A stretch of DNA of 64,000 nucleotides from JANJTY01 sp038257155. GTDB lineage: Bacteria > Pseudomonadota > Gammaproteobacteria > Xanthomonadales > Xanthomonadaceae. Each line of letters begins with the position of its first letter. Position 1 is the stretch's first letter. The notes beneath the pieces are model-generated. The model had not been told where the DNA came from. It ran no database searches and saw only the letters and a list, made by a program, of their open reading frames with translations. The stretch covers positions 62,001-126,000 of the forward strand of contig JBBSJP010000009.1 in NCBI GenBank assembly GCA_038257155.1, written 5' to 3'. The translations under genes and the position numbers were made by a program. Below are positions 8,185-17,767 of the stretch, piece by piece.

Positions 8185-9737
8185 TGCCTGATCTCCTTGT
8201 CTGCGGCGTGCTCGATCCGATGGCTCGGCGCAGGCACCTCGGGCGCCGCGAACATCGCCGCCCGATACATCGCCGGTGCCAATAGCTGTTCGGCTGATGC
8301 CGTGGTGTAGCGCAGGGCGGGTCCGGCGCCAACCGTCATCGCGGCAGCCAGCCCGAGCAAGAGGCCCGCAGCAAGTGCACCGGGACGGGACAGTGTGATT
8401 GCCTCGCCTTCGGCCGCCGGTGATTCCCAGAACAGGTTTCCGCCGGCGCGCGCCAATGCCACGATGGCCATCAGGCTGGTGATCAGGATCAGCGGCCAGA
8501 GCCAGCCCGCCTGCTGGTGCGGAATCGCCAGCATGATGCTGAACTTGCCGATGAAGCCGGACAGCGGCGGCAGGCCGGCCACGGCAATTGCCGCCAGGGT
8601 GAAAAGGCTGCCGAGCAACAGCTTGTGACGCAGGCCACCGGGTGCATGCAGGTCGTCTCCGACGCCGCTGCTGCGCTGGATGCGCACCAGATCGGCGATC
8701 AGGAACAGCGCGCCCGCCACGAAGGTGCTTTGCACCAGGTAGTACAGACCCGCTCCGATACTGGCGCTGCTGTTGATCGAGAATGCAATGAACAAGGTGG
8801 CCGCCGAAACCACCACCAGATACGCCGCCAGACCGCGCAGATTTCTTGCGGCCAGCGCGCCGAAACTGGCCAGTGCCAGGGTGACGGCGGCGGCGGGCAA
8901 CAACCAGTCCCAGGCGAAGTTGGCGATCTCGCCGGCGTCACTGCCGAACACCAGGGTGTAGACGCGCAGGATGGCGTAAATGCCGACCTTGGTCATGATG
9001 GCGAACAGGGCTGCGACCGCGGCCGGGGTGCGCGAGTAGGTCTCGGGCAGCCACAGATAGAGCGGCAGCAGCGCGGCCTTGGCGCAGAACACCACGATCA
9101 ACACGCCCGCCGCGGACTGGATCAGGGCGAGGTTCTCGGGCGGCGCCGCAGCTACGCGTTGCGCCATCTCGGCCATGTTGAGCGATCCAGTCAGTCCGTA
9201 GAGCAGGCCCACAGCCACCAGGAACAGGGTCGATGCGGTGATGTTGAAGGCCACATAGTGCACCCCGGCGCGCAGGCGCGGGCCGCGACCGCCGCTCATC
9301 ATCAGGCCGTAGCTGGCGATCAGCAGTACTTCGAAGAACACGAACAGGTTGAACAGGTCGCCGGTAAGGAACGCACCACAGATGCCGGCCAGCTGGAACT
9401 GGAACAGGGCATGAAAATGCGGCGCCCTGCGGTCCCAGCCGCCGCTGGCGTAAAGCGCACAGGCGAACGCCAGTAATGCGGTAGTCAGCACCAGCAGGGC
9501 GCTAAGACGATCCACAGCCAGGGCGATGCCCAGATGCGCTGGCCAGTTGCCGACCAGATACACGCCGACTTCGCCGCTGTCGGCGCGCAACAGCAGGGCG
9601 ATCGCGATTCCCACCAACGCGGTGAGACCGGCAAAGGCGATGCCGCGCTGCAATGCGATGCCGCGGCGTTCCACAATCAGCAGCAGGGCGCCGATCAGCA
9701 AGGGCAGCAGGATGGGAAGAACCGGCAGGTGGCTCAT
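8181..9737 (-). CDS. mrpD: Mrp Na+/H+ antiporter subunit D (NuoN/NuoL-like)
   Basis: A 518-residue polytopic protein with about 14 hydrophobic segments and the proton-antiporter module shared with respiratory complex I (for example FCAKAALLPLYLWLPETYSRTP and the GLPPLSGFIGKF loop). In the Mrp complex, subunits A and D carry the proton and cation pathways. It overlaps mrpC at its start and mrpE at its end. The buried lysine in AKAALLP and the acidic residues of the first helices, expected to be essential, are present. Confidence 0.94.
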   Translation of the reverse strand: MSHLPVLPILLPLLIGALLLIVERRGIALQRGIAFAGLTALVGIAIALLLRADSGEVGVYLVGNWPAHLGIALAVDRLSALLVLTTALLAFACALYASGGWDRRAPHFHALFQFQLAGICGAFLTGDLFNLFVFFEVLLIASYGLMMSGGRGPRLRAGVHYVAFNITASTLFLVAVGLLYGLTGSLNMAEMAQRVAAAPPENLALIQSAAGVLIVVFCAKAALLPLYLWLPETYSRTPAAVAALFAIMTKVGIYAILRVYTLVFGSDAGEIANFAWDWLLPAAAVTLALASFGALAARNLRGLAAYLVVVSAATLFIAFSINSSASIGAGLYYLVQSTFVAGALFLIADLVRIQRSSGVGDDLHAPGGLRHKLLLGSLFTLAAIAVAGLPPLSGFIGKFSIMLAIPHQQAGWLWPLILITSLMAIVALARAGGNLFWESPAAEGEAITLSRPGALAAGLLLGLAAAMTVGAGPALRYTTASAEQLLAPAMYRAAMFAAPEVPAPSHRIEHAADKEIRQ

Positions 9738-10111
9738 GCCTCGTGCTCCCGCTCATCGACCGTGGCATCGGCATCTTCCTTGACGGCGTCGACATGATCG
9801 CTGCGATTGTCGGAGCGGCTGCGCATGGCGGCCACCAGCAGCACGGCGGTCATGCCGAAACTGATCACGATGGCGGTCAGCACCAGGGCCTGAGGCAAGG
9901 GGTCGGTATGGTTCGCGAGGGTTTGGTCCAGCCCGGCCTGCAGCACCGGTGGCTTGCCAACTACCAATCGACCCATCGAAAAAATCAGCAGGTTGACCGC
10001 GTAGGACAGCAGGGTGAGGCCGAGGATCACCTCGAAGGTGCGTGCGCGCAGCAGCAGGAACACGCCGGCAGCCACCAGCAGGCCGACGGCGGTGGCGAGA
10101 GCAAACTCCAT
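9734..10111 (-). CDS. mrpC: Mrp Na+/H+ antiporter subunit C (NuoK-like)
   Basis: A 125-residue protein with three transmembrane helices, homologous to NuoK of complex I (FALATAVGLLVAAGVFLLL; LGLTLLSYAVNLLIFSMG). The start codon is fused to the mrpAB stop as TAATG, and the end overlaps mrpD. The C-terminal 25 residues are polar and charged. It is a normal member of the operon. Confidence 0.93.
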   Translation of the reverse strand: MEFALATAVGLLVAAGVFLLLRARTFEVILGLTLLSYAVNLLIFSMGRLVVGKPPVLQAGLDQTLANHTDPLPQALVLTAIVISFGMTAVLLVAAMRSRSDNRSDHVDAVKEDADATVDEREHEA

Positions 10112-12903
10112 TACGCGGCCTCCTTGTGCTTGGCGTGTGGGTCGGGCGGCGTGTGAATGCGTCCCATCATGGCCAGGGTCAGCATCGCGGCACTGAACAC
10201 CACGAGGTAGACGCCGATGTCGAAGCCCAGGGCGCTGGCCAGCGGAATTTCGCCAATGATCGGTAGCACCGGATGTGGCGTCGAGCTGGTCAGGAACGGA
10301 TAGCCGAAACCGAAGCTGCCCACGCCGGTGGCCGCCGCTATCAGCACGCCTGCACCAATGCCGCGCGCATAGTCGAAGCCGATGCGATGTTCGACATAGC
10401 GGCTACCCGAGACCACGTACTGCAGGATCAGCGGTACCGTCAGCACCAGGCCCGCGATGAAGCCGCCGCCGGGCAGGTTGTGGCCACGCAGGAACAGATA
10501 GATCGACACGGTGAGCGCGATCGGGAACAGCAGCTGCGACACCAGGGTGGGAATCAGCAGGCGCTCCGGAGGACCCGGGATGATCTCTTCCGGGGTCATG
10601 CGTGCGTGACGCAGCAGGGCGTGCACCACCAGGCCGGCAATGCCGAACACCGCGATCTCGCCGAGCGTATCGAAGCCGCGGAAGTCAACAAGAATCACGT
10701 TCACCACATTGTTTCCGCCGCCTTCGGAAAGCGAGCGCAACAGCATTTCGCTGGCGACGGTATCCAGCGGTCGGGTGATCACGGCATAGACCAGTGCCGC
10801 CGCTCCGCCGCCGGCAAGCAATGCGATTACGCCATCCCGCCACAGGCGCAGGCGACCGGTTTCGGGTTTGCCCTGATATGGAAGAAAATTCAGCGCCAGG
10901 ATCAGCAGGGTGATGGTGACCATCTCAACCAACAACTGGGTGAGTGCAAGGTCCGGTGCCGAGAGGAAGACGAAAGTCAGGCTGACGACCAATCCGACCA
11001 GGCCGATCACGATCAGGGCCATCAGGCGCTCATGGCGGAACCACACCGTGCCGATCACGCCCGCCGCGCCGAGCAACCAGAGCAGCCAGCCGAGTGGTGA
11101 CATCGCCTGGCTCGACGTGTTCGCCGCCATGCCCAGGCTGCCGCCGGCGAGGAAGGGCGCCGCACCCAGCAGAAGGGCGGCGAGCACCATCCAGCCCAGA
11201 TAGCGTTGCAGGCTGCCGTTCTCGATGCCGCCGCTGATCCGGTCGGACAGTTTCAGCAGCAGTCCCAGACTCCAGTGGAACAGGCTGAAGCCGATCGATC
11301 GCGGTGACAGCGCATGCACGTCCACCACGCGCCGCAAGCCGAAATACAGTGCGACGCCGCCCACCACGCCGGCGGCACTCATGATCAGCGGCCAGTTGAT
11401 GCCGTGCCATATCGCCAGGCTGTAGTAAGGCACGCGGTCGCCGAGCACACCGACCGCCGCGGTATGCAGCACCGGTGCAATGGTGAATGCCGGGATGATG
11501 CCGACAGTCAGGCATACCACCACCAGCACCTCGACCGGAATCCGCATCCACACCGGTGGACCGTGCGGCACGACGGCAGGATCGCCCCGCCAGCTGCCGA
11601 AAAATACGTCGTGTACGAAGCGCAGGCTGTAAGCCACGCCCAGCGCACCGGCGGTTACCGCCACTGCGGTCATCAAGCTGCGCCACTCGGCATGGCCTTC
11701 GATTTCCAACGCTTCGGTAAAAAACATTTCCTTCGACAGGAAGCCGTTGAGCAGCGGAATGCCGGCCATGGCCAGCGACGCCACGATTGCCAGAATCGCG
11801 GTGTAGGGCATCAGTTTCAGCAGGCCGCCGAGCTCGCGCATGTCTCGCGAGCCGCATTCGTGATCGATGATGCCGGCCGCCATGAACAGCGAGGCCTTGA
11901 AGGTGGCATGGTTGAGGATGTGGAACAGCGCCGCCACCACCGCCATCTCGGTCGACAAGCCGAACAGCAGGGTGATCAGACCCAGGTGCGCAATGGTGGA
12001 GTAGGCCAGCAGGCCTTTCAGGTCGTGCTGGAAGATCGCGTTCCAGGAACCCACCAGCAGGGTGACTGCACCAACGCCACTGACCAGGAAGAAGAACAGG
12101 TCCGAACCGGCCAGCGCCGGATGCAGGCGAGCCAGCAGGAACACCCCCATCTTCACCATGGTGGCCGAGTGCAGATAGGCCGACACCGGGGTCGGTGCCG
12201 CCATGGCATGCGGCAGCCAGAAGTGGAACGGGAACTGCGCCGACTTGGTGAAGGCACCGAGCAGGATCAGGATCAGGGTGACCGGATAGAGTTCGTGCGC
12301 GAGGATCTGTTCGCCTGACTTCAGAACCACGTCCAGCTCGTAGCTGCCGACGATGTGGCCGAGCAGCAGCACACCGGCCAGCATCGCCAGGCCGCCACCG
12401 CCGGTGATCGCCAGCGCCATGCGCGCGCCCTCGCGCGCATCCTGGCGGTGGTACCAGAAGCCGATCAGCAGGAAGGAACTGATGCTGGTCATTTCCCAGA
12501 ACACCACCAGCAGCATCAGGTTGCCGGACAGGGTCATGCCCAGCATCGAACCCATGAACAGCATCAGGAAACCGAAGAAGCGTGGCGCACTGTCCTCTTC
12601 GCTGAGGTAATAGGCTGCGTAGAGCACGATCAGCGCGCCAATGCCCAGCACCAGTCCGGCAAACATCCAGGCCAGGCCATCGAGGCGCAGCGACAGGTTC
12701 ACGCCCAGTCCCGGCATCCATTCCCAGCTGGCGCGCGGAATGCTGCCTGCCAGCACGTCCGAGGTGAGCAGCGCGAGCAGTACCAGGCCGGTGATCGGTG
12801 CCAGCCCCGCCATCCAGGCAATCATGTTGCGCGGCAGGCGCTGCGCGCAGGCGATCGCGAGTGCGGCCAGGAACGGCGTCAGCATGAGGAACAAGAGCAG
12901 CAT
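10111..12903 (-). CDS. mrpA: Mrp Na+/H+ antiporter, fused subunits A and B
   Basis: At 930 residues this is the large NuoL-like subunit A joined to subunit B, as in the group of Mrp/Pha systems where no separate mrpB exists. Residues about 120-420 hold the antiporter module (FHFWLPHAMAAPTPVSAYL), about 625-690 the MrpA C-terminal membrane domain, and about 785-915 the MnhB domain (LRGHNLPGGGFIAGL). The start ATG at 12903 is preceded by AGGA. It is the first gene of a six-gene leftward operon AB-C-D-E-F-G in which all the junctions overlap. The complex exchanges cytoplasmic Na+ or K+ for periplasmic H+ and serves salt and pH homeostasis. Confidence 0.94.
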   Translation of the reverse strand: MLLLFLMLTPFLAALAIACAQRLPRNMIAWMAGLAPITGLVLLALLTSDVLAGSIPRASWEWMPGLGVNLSLRLDGLAWMFAGLVLGIGALIVLYAAYYLSEEDSAPRFFGFLMLFMGSMLGMTLSGNLMLLVVFWEMTSISSFLLIGFWYHRQDAREGARMALAITGGGGLAMLAGVLLLGHIVGSYELDVVLKSGEQILAHELYPVTLILILLGAFTKSAQFPFHFWLPHAMAAPTPVSAYLHSATMVKMGVFLLARLHPALAGSDLFFFLVSGVGAVTLLVGSWNAIFQHDLKGLLAYSTIAHLGLITLLFGLSTEMAVVAALFHILNHATFKASLFMAAGIIDHECGSRDMRELGGLLKLMPYTAILAIVASLAMAGIPLLNGFLSKEMFFTEALEIEGHAEWRSLMTAVAVTAGALGVAYSLRFVHDVFFGSWRGDPAVVPHGPPVWMRIPVEVLVVVCLTVGIIPAFTIAPVLHTAAVGVLGDRVPYYSLAIWHGINWPLIMSAAGVVGGVALYFGLRRVVDVHALSPRSIGFSLFHWSLGLLLKLSDRISGGIENGSLQRYLGWMVLAALLLGAAPFLAGGSLGMAANTSSQAMSPLGWLLWLLGAAGVIGTVWFRHERLMALIVIGLVGLVVSLTFVFLSAPDLALTQLLVEMVTITLLILALNFLPYQGKPETGRLRLWRDGVIALLAGGGAAALVYAVITRPLDTVASEMLLRSLSEGGGNNVVNVILVDFRGFDTLGEIAVFGIAGLVVHALLRHARMTPEEIIPGPPERLLIPTLVSQLLFPIALTVSIYLFLRGHNLPGGGFIAGLVLTVPLILQYVVSGSRYVEHRIGFDYARGIGAGVLIAAATGVGSFGFGYPFLTSSTPHPVLPIIGEIPLASALGFDIGVYLVVFSAAMLTLAMMGRIHTPPDPHAKHKEAA

Positions 12904-13101
12904 CAGAATCCTTTGAGCGCTGGTTCAGGCTTGGGAGCCATCGGTGCGGCGTTTGAAGGTGCGCGAGTTTAGCGCAGCGCCGTGAAGAGCCGCGATTCGC
13001 GCGGGTTTGCTGCGGGCCAACCCATAGGAGAGCCGCCTCGGCTCGCCGATCCTCGCTGCAGCAGGAATTGCGCGAATCCTGCGCCCATGCGGGAGCAGGG
13101 C

Positions 13102-14499
13102 TCAGCGCAATAGCAGCCAGCTGACCGTGGCCACTACCGCCACACCGATCAGGTTCAGCGCAAAGCCCTGACGCAGCATCTGCGGCGCGCTCACCAGTCC
13201 GCTGCCGAAGGCGATCGCGTTGGGTGCCGTGCCAACCGGCAGCATGAAGCTGCAGCTTGCCGACAACACCGCCGGTACCATCAGGACGGCGGGGTCAATG
13301 CCCAGCGCCAGACCCGCGGCGGCCAGGATCGGCATCGCCAGCACCGCCGTGGCGGTGTTGCTGACAATTTCCGACAGGGCGCTGATCAGGGCCGCGATCA
13401 ACACGATCTGCAGCCAAAGCGGAACCGACTGCAGGCCCATCATCTGACTGGCCACCAGTTCCGAAAGGCCGGAAGTCTGGAACGCGGTGGCGATGGCAAT
13501 TCCACCGCCGAACAGGATCAATGCGCCCCAGGGAATCCGCTCGCAGGTTTGCCAGCTGAGCAGGCGGTCGCGGCCGCTTCCGCTCGGAAGCAAGGCCATC
13601 ACGATCACCCCGAGCAAAGCGACACTGGCATCATTTGCATTCGGCAGGCCGAGCAGCATGCGCCAGCCACCGAAAGGCTCGCTGCGTGTGACCCAGGCCA
13701 GTGCAACCAGGGCGAAGACGATCAGCACCCGTCGCTCTGGCGATCGCCACGGTCCCAGCTCGGGCAGTTCGGCGCGCGGCGTGTCGGCCAGTCCACGTGA
13801 CAGCCAGAGTGCCGCGAGCGGCGCGAACACCAGCACCACGGGAATGCCGAAACGCATCCAGTCAGTAAACCCGAGCGCGGTGCCGGTGCTCTGCTCATAG
13901 ACGCGCATGAAGACCAGGTTGGGCGGCGATCCGATCGGCGTGCCCAGTCCGCCGATGCTGGCGCAATAGGCAATCGCCAGTACCAGCGGCGCCGCCACGC
14001 GCGGATCGGGATATCTTTCCAGCACCGCAAGCGCCACCGGCAACAGCATCAGGGTGGTCGCGGTGTTGGACATCCACATGCTGCACAGCGCCGCGGCAAA
14101 GCCGAAGCCGAGCACCAGGCTGCGTCCGCTGCCGCCACCCATCAGACGCACCATGCCGAGGGCCATGCGGCGATGCGCGCCGTTGGCTTCCAGCGCGCGC
14201 GACAACATGAAGCCACCGGCCAGCAGCAGGATCAGCTCATTGCCATACGCCTCGGCAACCTGGCGCGCCTCCAGTACACCAAGCAAGGGAAACAGCGCCA
14301 ATGGCAGCAGCGCAGTGATGGCATGCGGCGCTGCCTCCAGCATCCACCACAGTGCACACCACAGGGTGATTGCGCAGGTGACGGCAACCGCATGGTCCAG
14401 GCCCGCGCCACGTGCTGCGGCATAGACCAGCGCCGCTGAAGCTGGGCCGCTGAGTTGTTTCCAGAGCGGGATGTCGAAGGTGGTGGAGTCGGTGTGCAT
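13102..14499 (-). CDS. DASS/SLC13-family anion:sodium symporter
   Basis: From the ATG at 14499 the protein has 465 residues and about 11-12 hydrophobic segments. The family signature near the C-terminus (MLPVGTAPNAIAFGSG) and the SNT motifs (SNTATTLML, SNTATAVLAMP) that coordinate Na+ and substrate in DASS carriers are present. Substrates of the family are sulfate or di- and tricarboxylates, and the sequence alone does not decide. A TTG at 14535 is an alternative start with 12 more residues. The gene is divergent from the epimerase-like gene and sits upstream of the mrp operon on the same strand, but 198 bases of non-coding sequence separate them. Confidence 0.9.
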   Translation of the reverse strand: MHTDSTTFDIPLWKQLSGPASAALVYAAARGAGLDHAVAVTCAITLWCALWWMLEAAPHAITALLPLALFPLLGVLEARQVAEAYGNELILLLAGGFMLSRALEANGAHRRMALGMVRLMGGGSGRSLVLGFGFAAALCSMWMSNTATTLMLLPVALAVLERYPDPRVAAPLVLAIAYCASIGGLGTPIGSPPNLVFMRVYEQSTGTALGFTDWMRFGIPVVLVFAPLAALWLSRGLADTPRAELPELGPWRSPERRVLIVFALVALAWVTRSEPFGGWRMLLGLPNANDASVALLGVIVMALLPSGSGRDRLLSWQTCERIPWGALILFGGGIAIATAFQTSGLSELVASQMMGLQSVPLWLQIVLIAALISALSEIVSNTATAVLAMPILAAAGLALGIDPAVLMVPAVLSASCSFMLPVGTAPNAIAFGSGLVSAPQMLRQGFALNLIGVAVVATVSWLLLR

Positions 14500-14572
14500 G
14501 GCGCAAGAGTCCGACAAACCCGCCGCACGGAACAAGCCTTATGCTTGAGACTCGCTCACGGAAGGGTCTTTC

Positions 14573-15457
14573 ATGCAGCAAGCGCGTGCCTGGGTGCTGG
14601 GAGGCAGTGGCGCCGTCGGGCGCTTCCTGCTGCGCCGTCTTGGCGATGCCGGCTGGGCAATCACGGCACCGAGTCGCCGTGCGCAACCGGCCTGGTCTCG
14701 GCACATCGCCGGACTGGAGTGGCAGCGGCAGGATCTGGTCGAATTCGATGCCCCTGCAACAAAGCAGGCTGACGTGTTGTTCGGTGCTGGACCGCTGGAC
14801 CTGCTGGTCGAAGTACTGCAACACAGCCCGCCAGCACCAGGCGCATGCATCGTGGCGCTTTCCTCGACCAGTATCGACACCAAGCAGATTTCGCCCGATC
14901 CGGTGGAGCGACGGTTGGCGCAACAGCTGGCACAGGGCGAGGCTGCGCTTCGCGCACTGGCGGTTGAGCACGCTTGGATGCTGGTCCTGATCCGGCCAAC
15001 TCTCATCTACGGCGCCGGCGTTGACCGCAGCCTGTCGCCGTTGCGTCGACTTGCGCAACGCTGGGGCTTCCTGCCCCTGCCACGCGCCAGTCGTGGACTG
15101 CGTCAACCGGTGCATGCCGATGATCTCGCGGCCGCGATGCTTGCCGCGGCGCAGAGGCCGGAGCTGGACGGTGCGAGTCTGGTGCTTCCAGGTGGTGAAA
15201 GTCTGCGCTTCGACGAGATGGTTTCGCGCACTTTGACAACTTGCACGCCGCAACCGCGACTCGTGAGGCTTCCCGGCGTACCGCTCGCCACTGTGGCCTG
15301 GATGATGTCGAAAGTACCGTTTGGCATTGCACGGAGTGCCGCAGCGATTGATCGGAGTGCGCGGGATCTGCTTGTTTCCAACGCGGACTGGCAACGCCTT
15401 GGCCTACAGCCGCGCGGCTTCCAGCCCAGCGCGGTTGATTTCGATACCGAAGAGTAG
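14573..15457 (+). CDS. NAD(P)-dependent epimerase/dehydratase-like (extended SDR) protein
   Basis: A 294-residue protein starting with a Rossmann dinucleotide loop (VLGGSGAVGRFLLRRL), the mark of extended short-chain dehydrogenases and NmrA-like proteins. The middle has a Ser-rich strand (IVALSSTSI) and a later LIRPTLIYGAG segment, as in epimerase/dehydratase relatives. The usual YxxxK pair is not obvious, so catalysis may differ from classical epimerases. The ATG is preceded by GGAAGGG. The gene is transcribed away from the DASS symporter across a 73-base gap and reads towards the lipid cluster. Substrate unknown. Confidence 0.75.
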   Translation: MQQARAWVLGGSGAVGRFLLRRLGDAGWAITAPSRRAQPAWSRHIAGLEWQRQDLVEFDAPATKQADVLFGAGPLDLLVEVLQHSPPAPGACIVALSSTSIDTKQISPDPVERRLAQQLAQGEAALRALAVEHAWMLVLIRPTLIYGAGVDRSLSPLRRLAQRWGFLPLPRASRGLRQPVHADDLAAAMLAAAQRPELDGASLVLPGGESLRFDEMVSRTLTTCTPQPRLVRLPGVPLATVAWMMSKVPFGIARSAAAIDRSARDLLVSNADWQRLGLQPRGFQPSAVDFDTEE

Positions 15458-15538
15458 AGAAATCAAACTCAGGCACTGCAATTCACTCATGCTGCAAAGC
15501 AGCAAAAAATCCAATGCTAATCACCATACGCCAAAGCA

Positions 15539-15568
15539 TTGCCATTTCGTTAAAGCGCCACCTAAGAT
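15539..15568 (+). promoter_or_regulatory. putative sigma70 promoter of the envelope lipid cluster
   Basis: TTGCCA at 15539-15544 and TAAGAT at 15563-15568 are separated by 18 bases, a plausible -35/-10 pair. They lie about 45 bases before the ATG of the lipase-like lipoprotein gene, in a stretch clearly more AT-rich than its surroundings. Matches to consensus are 5/6 and 4/6; no transcription start is known. Confidence 0.4.
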
Positions 15569-15611
15569 ACAAGTCGTTCTCGCTGCGCCGACAACTCTAG
15601 GGGTGACACTC

Positions 15612-17741
15612 ATGCAAGTCCGCCTGACCTTGGCGCTGGTGCTTTCCTCGCTGCTTATCACAGCGTGCGGTGGCTCCAGCAATAGCTCCCAACCCGTTCC
15701 CAATCCTGCCCCCACCAACAACGACGGATCGCCAGTTACTGGCGTGCTGACCGCAAGATTTGATCCTAGCAACGGTGTGGTGCCGTTCCCGACCAATCTG
15801 CTGTTCTCGGGGACGACCGATCTCACCCTGAATATCCCGGTCGCGAACCCGAACGATTTCAGCAATCCGCAGGTTGCGCTCAATGCGCTGGATGGCTGGG
15901 GCACGGTGACGCCATGGTCGACCAGCTTCAATGCTCCGCCGCTGCCGGCGAGCATTGTGCCGGGCCAGACGGTGCGCGTATTCAAGGTCAAGCTGTTCAG
16001 CCCGGCCGGCGGAGTCGAAATGATTCTTGACGAGCTGACGCCGGGTTCGGAGTTCGTCGCGGTCATGTCCTCACCGACCAGTCTGGCCATCGTCCCGACT
16101 ACGCCGCTCGAGCAGCTGACCAGCTACATGGCCGTGTTGACCGAAGGCATACGCGATTCGCGCGGCAATGACGCCACGCCCGACCAGACCTACTTCCTGG
16201 CCAAGCGCACCAGTCCGCTCTGCGTCAACGGCGCCAGCACCGATCCGCTGCTGCCTTCGTCCACGGCCTGCGCGCTGGAACCACTGCGTTTGCTCACCAA
16301 TTCGCAGGAAGCTGCCGCTGCTTCCGCGGGCATTCCGCGCGCCGACATCGTGCTCAGCTGGGTCGCTACCACGCAGTCGATTTCGCCGGTGCTCGCGTAT
16401 GTGCGGGCACGCACCGCGCAGTCGCCGGCCTCGCCGATGGCGGTGGTCAACAGCGGCATGAACATCGGCATGCTGGTGCCGGGCCTGCCCCCGATCGCCG
16501 ATGTCTATGTCGGCTTCATCGATCTGCCCTACTACCTGGTGCCGCCATCTGCGGAGAATCCGACGGGACCCCTGACCGGTTTCTGGAAAGCGGCACCCGG
16601 CGCCTACGTTCCGCCGTTCAATGGATTTCCATTGAGCCCGACCTCGACCAACGTGACTGTCTACAATCCGTTCCCGGTCGCCAATGCCACGGTGCGGGTG
16701 CCAGTGCTGGTTACCGTGCCCAATGCTGCTTCGGGCCAGACTCGACCGGAAGCCGGCTGGCGCACCGCGATCTATCAGCATGGCATCACCAGCAACCGGT
16801 CCACGCTGGTCGCAATGGCCGCCACCCTGGCAGCCAGCGGAATCGTCGGCGTGGCCATCGACCTGCCGCTACACGGCCTGCCGCCGGGCCACCCGCTGAC
16901 AGCCGCCAATGCGGCCTTCGGCGCCACCGAGCGCACCTTCAATGTCGACTACATCAGCAACACAACCGGCGCGCCGGGTCCCGATGGCGTCGCCGACTCG
17001 TCCGGCGCCCACACCATCAATCTTGCCTCGCTGCTGACCTCGCGCGACAACTTGCGTCAGGGTGTTGCCGATCTGTTCGTGCTGTCGCGCAGCCTGCCAT
17101 TCCTGGACATCTCCGGTGATGGTGCGCCCGATATCGACAGCGCCAACATCGGCTTCGTCGGTCTGTCCCTGGGTGCGATCGTCGGCACGCCCTTCCTCGC
17201 AATGGAGCCGACGGTCGACCACGGTCTGCTGTCGGTCGGCGGCGGCGGCATCGCCAACCTGCTGAATGGTTCAGCGACTTTCGGTCCGCGCATTCGCGCA
17301 GGATTGGCGTCGGTGGGCGTGGTCGAGGGCACTCCGGCATTCGCCCAGTTCCTCGGCGCGACCCAGATCATCGTCGACTCGGGTGACCCGATCAATTACG
17401 GCTTCGCCTCGCTGCAGAACGCCATCCTGTTCCACGAAGTGGTTGGCGGCGGCGACAACCTGCCGGATCAGGTCGTGCCCAACAGCGTGCCGGGTGCTCC
17501 GCTTTCAGGTACCGAGCCGCTGATTCGCGTCCTTGGCCTGCCTGCCATCACCCAGACCGTGCAGGACGCCAACGGTGTTCGCGGCGCGGTCCGCTTCACC
17601 GAAGGTGCGCATTCCTCGCTGCTTGATCCGTCCTCCTCGATGGCGGTAACGGTGGAAATGCAGACTCAGATGGCCAGCTTCCTGATGAGTCGCGGCACTA
17701 CCGTCGTGGTGCAGAACCCGTCCGTCATCCGTACCCAGTAA
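15612..17741 (+). CDS. lipase-like lipoprotein (VolA/Pla-1 type alpha/beta hydrolase)
   Basis: The 709-residue product opens with a lipoprotein signal (LALVLSSLLITACGG), so Cys20 is the predicted lipidated residue. A Ser/Pro/Asn-rich linker follows. An N-terminal domain (about 40-320) resembles the virulence-factor lipase N-terminal domain. The rest is an alpha/beta hydrolase with IYQHGITSNRS as the oxyanion region and Ser519 in GLSLG as probable nucleophile. I chose the ATG at 15612 because it begins the lipoprotein signal and has AGGGG about 9 bases upstream. VolA and Pla-1 relatives are surface or secreted phospholipases/lipases, so this protein may release fatty acids for the transport genes downstream. 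That link is inferred from position. Confidence 0.8.
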   Translation: MQVRLTLALVLSSLLITACGGSSNSSQPVPNPAPTNNDGSPVTGVLTARFDPSNGVVPFPTNLLFSGTTDLTLNIPVANPNDFSNPQVALNALDGWGTVTPWSTSFNAPPLPASIVPGQTVRVFKVKLFSPAGGVEMILDELTPGSEFVAVMSSPTSLAIVPTTPLEQLTSYMAVLTEGIRDSRGNDATPDQTYFLAKRTSPLCVNGASTDPLLPSSTACALEPLRLLTNSQEAAAASAGIPRADIVLSWVATTQSISPVLAYVRARTAQSPASPMAVVNSGMNIGMLVPGLPPIADVYVGFIDLPYYLVPPSAENPTGPLTGFWKAAPGAYVPPFNGFPLSPTSTNVTVYNPFPVANATVRVPVLVTVPNAASGQTRPEAGWRTAIYQHGITSNRSTLVAMAATLAASGIVGVAIDLPLHGLPPGHPLTAANAAFGATERTFNVDYISNTTGAPGPDGVADSSGAHTINLASLLTSRDNLRQGVADLFVLSRSLPFLDISGDGAPDIDSANIGFVGLSLGAIVGTPFLAMEPTVDHGLLSVGGGGIANLLNGSATFGPRIRAGLASVGVVEGTPAFAQFLGATQIIVDSGDPINYGFASLQNAILFHEVVGGGDNLPDQVVPNSVPGAPLSGTEPLIRVLGLPAITQTVQDANGVRGAVRFTEGAHSSLLDPSSSMAVTVEMQTQMASFLMSRGTTVVVQNPSVIRTQ

Positions 17742-17767
17742 GCCACCGCACCAGGGGAACACAAATC

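Noticed and set aside
12904..13101. hidden small gene between mrpA and the DASS symporter
   Set aside because: No frame with a ribosome site or recognisable protein; only short GC-rich dyads are seen.
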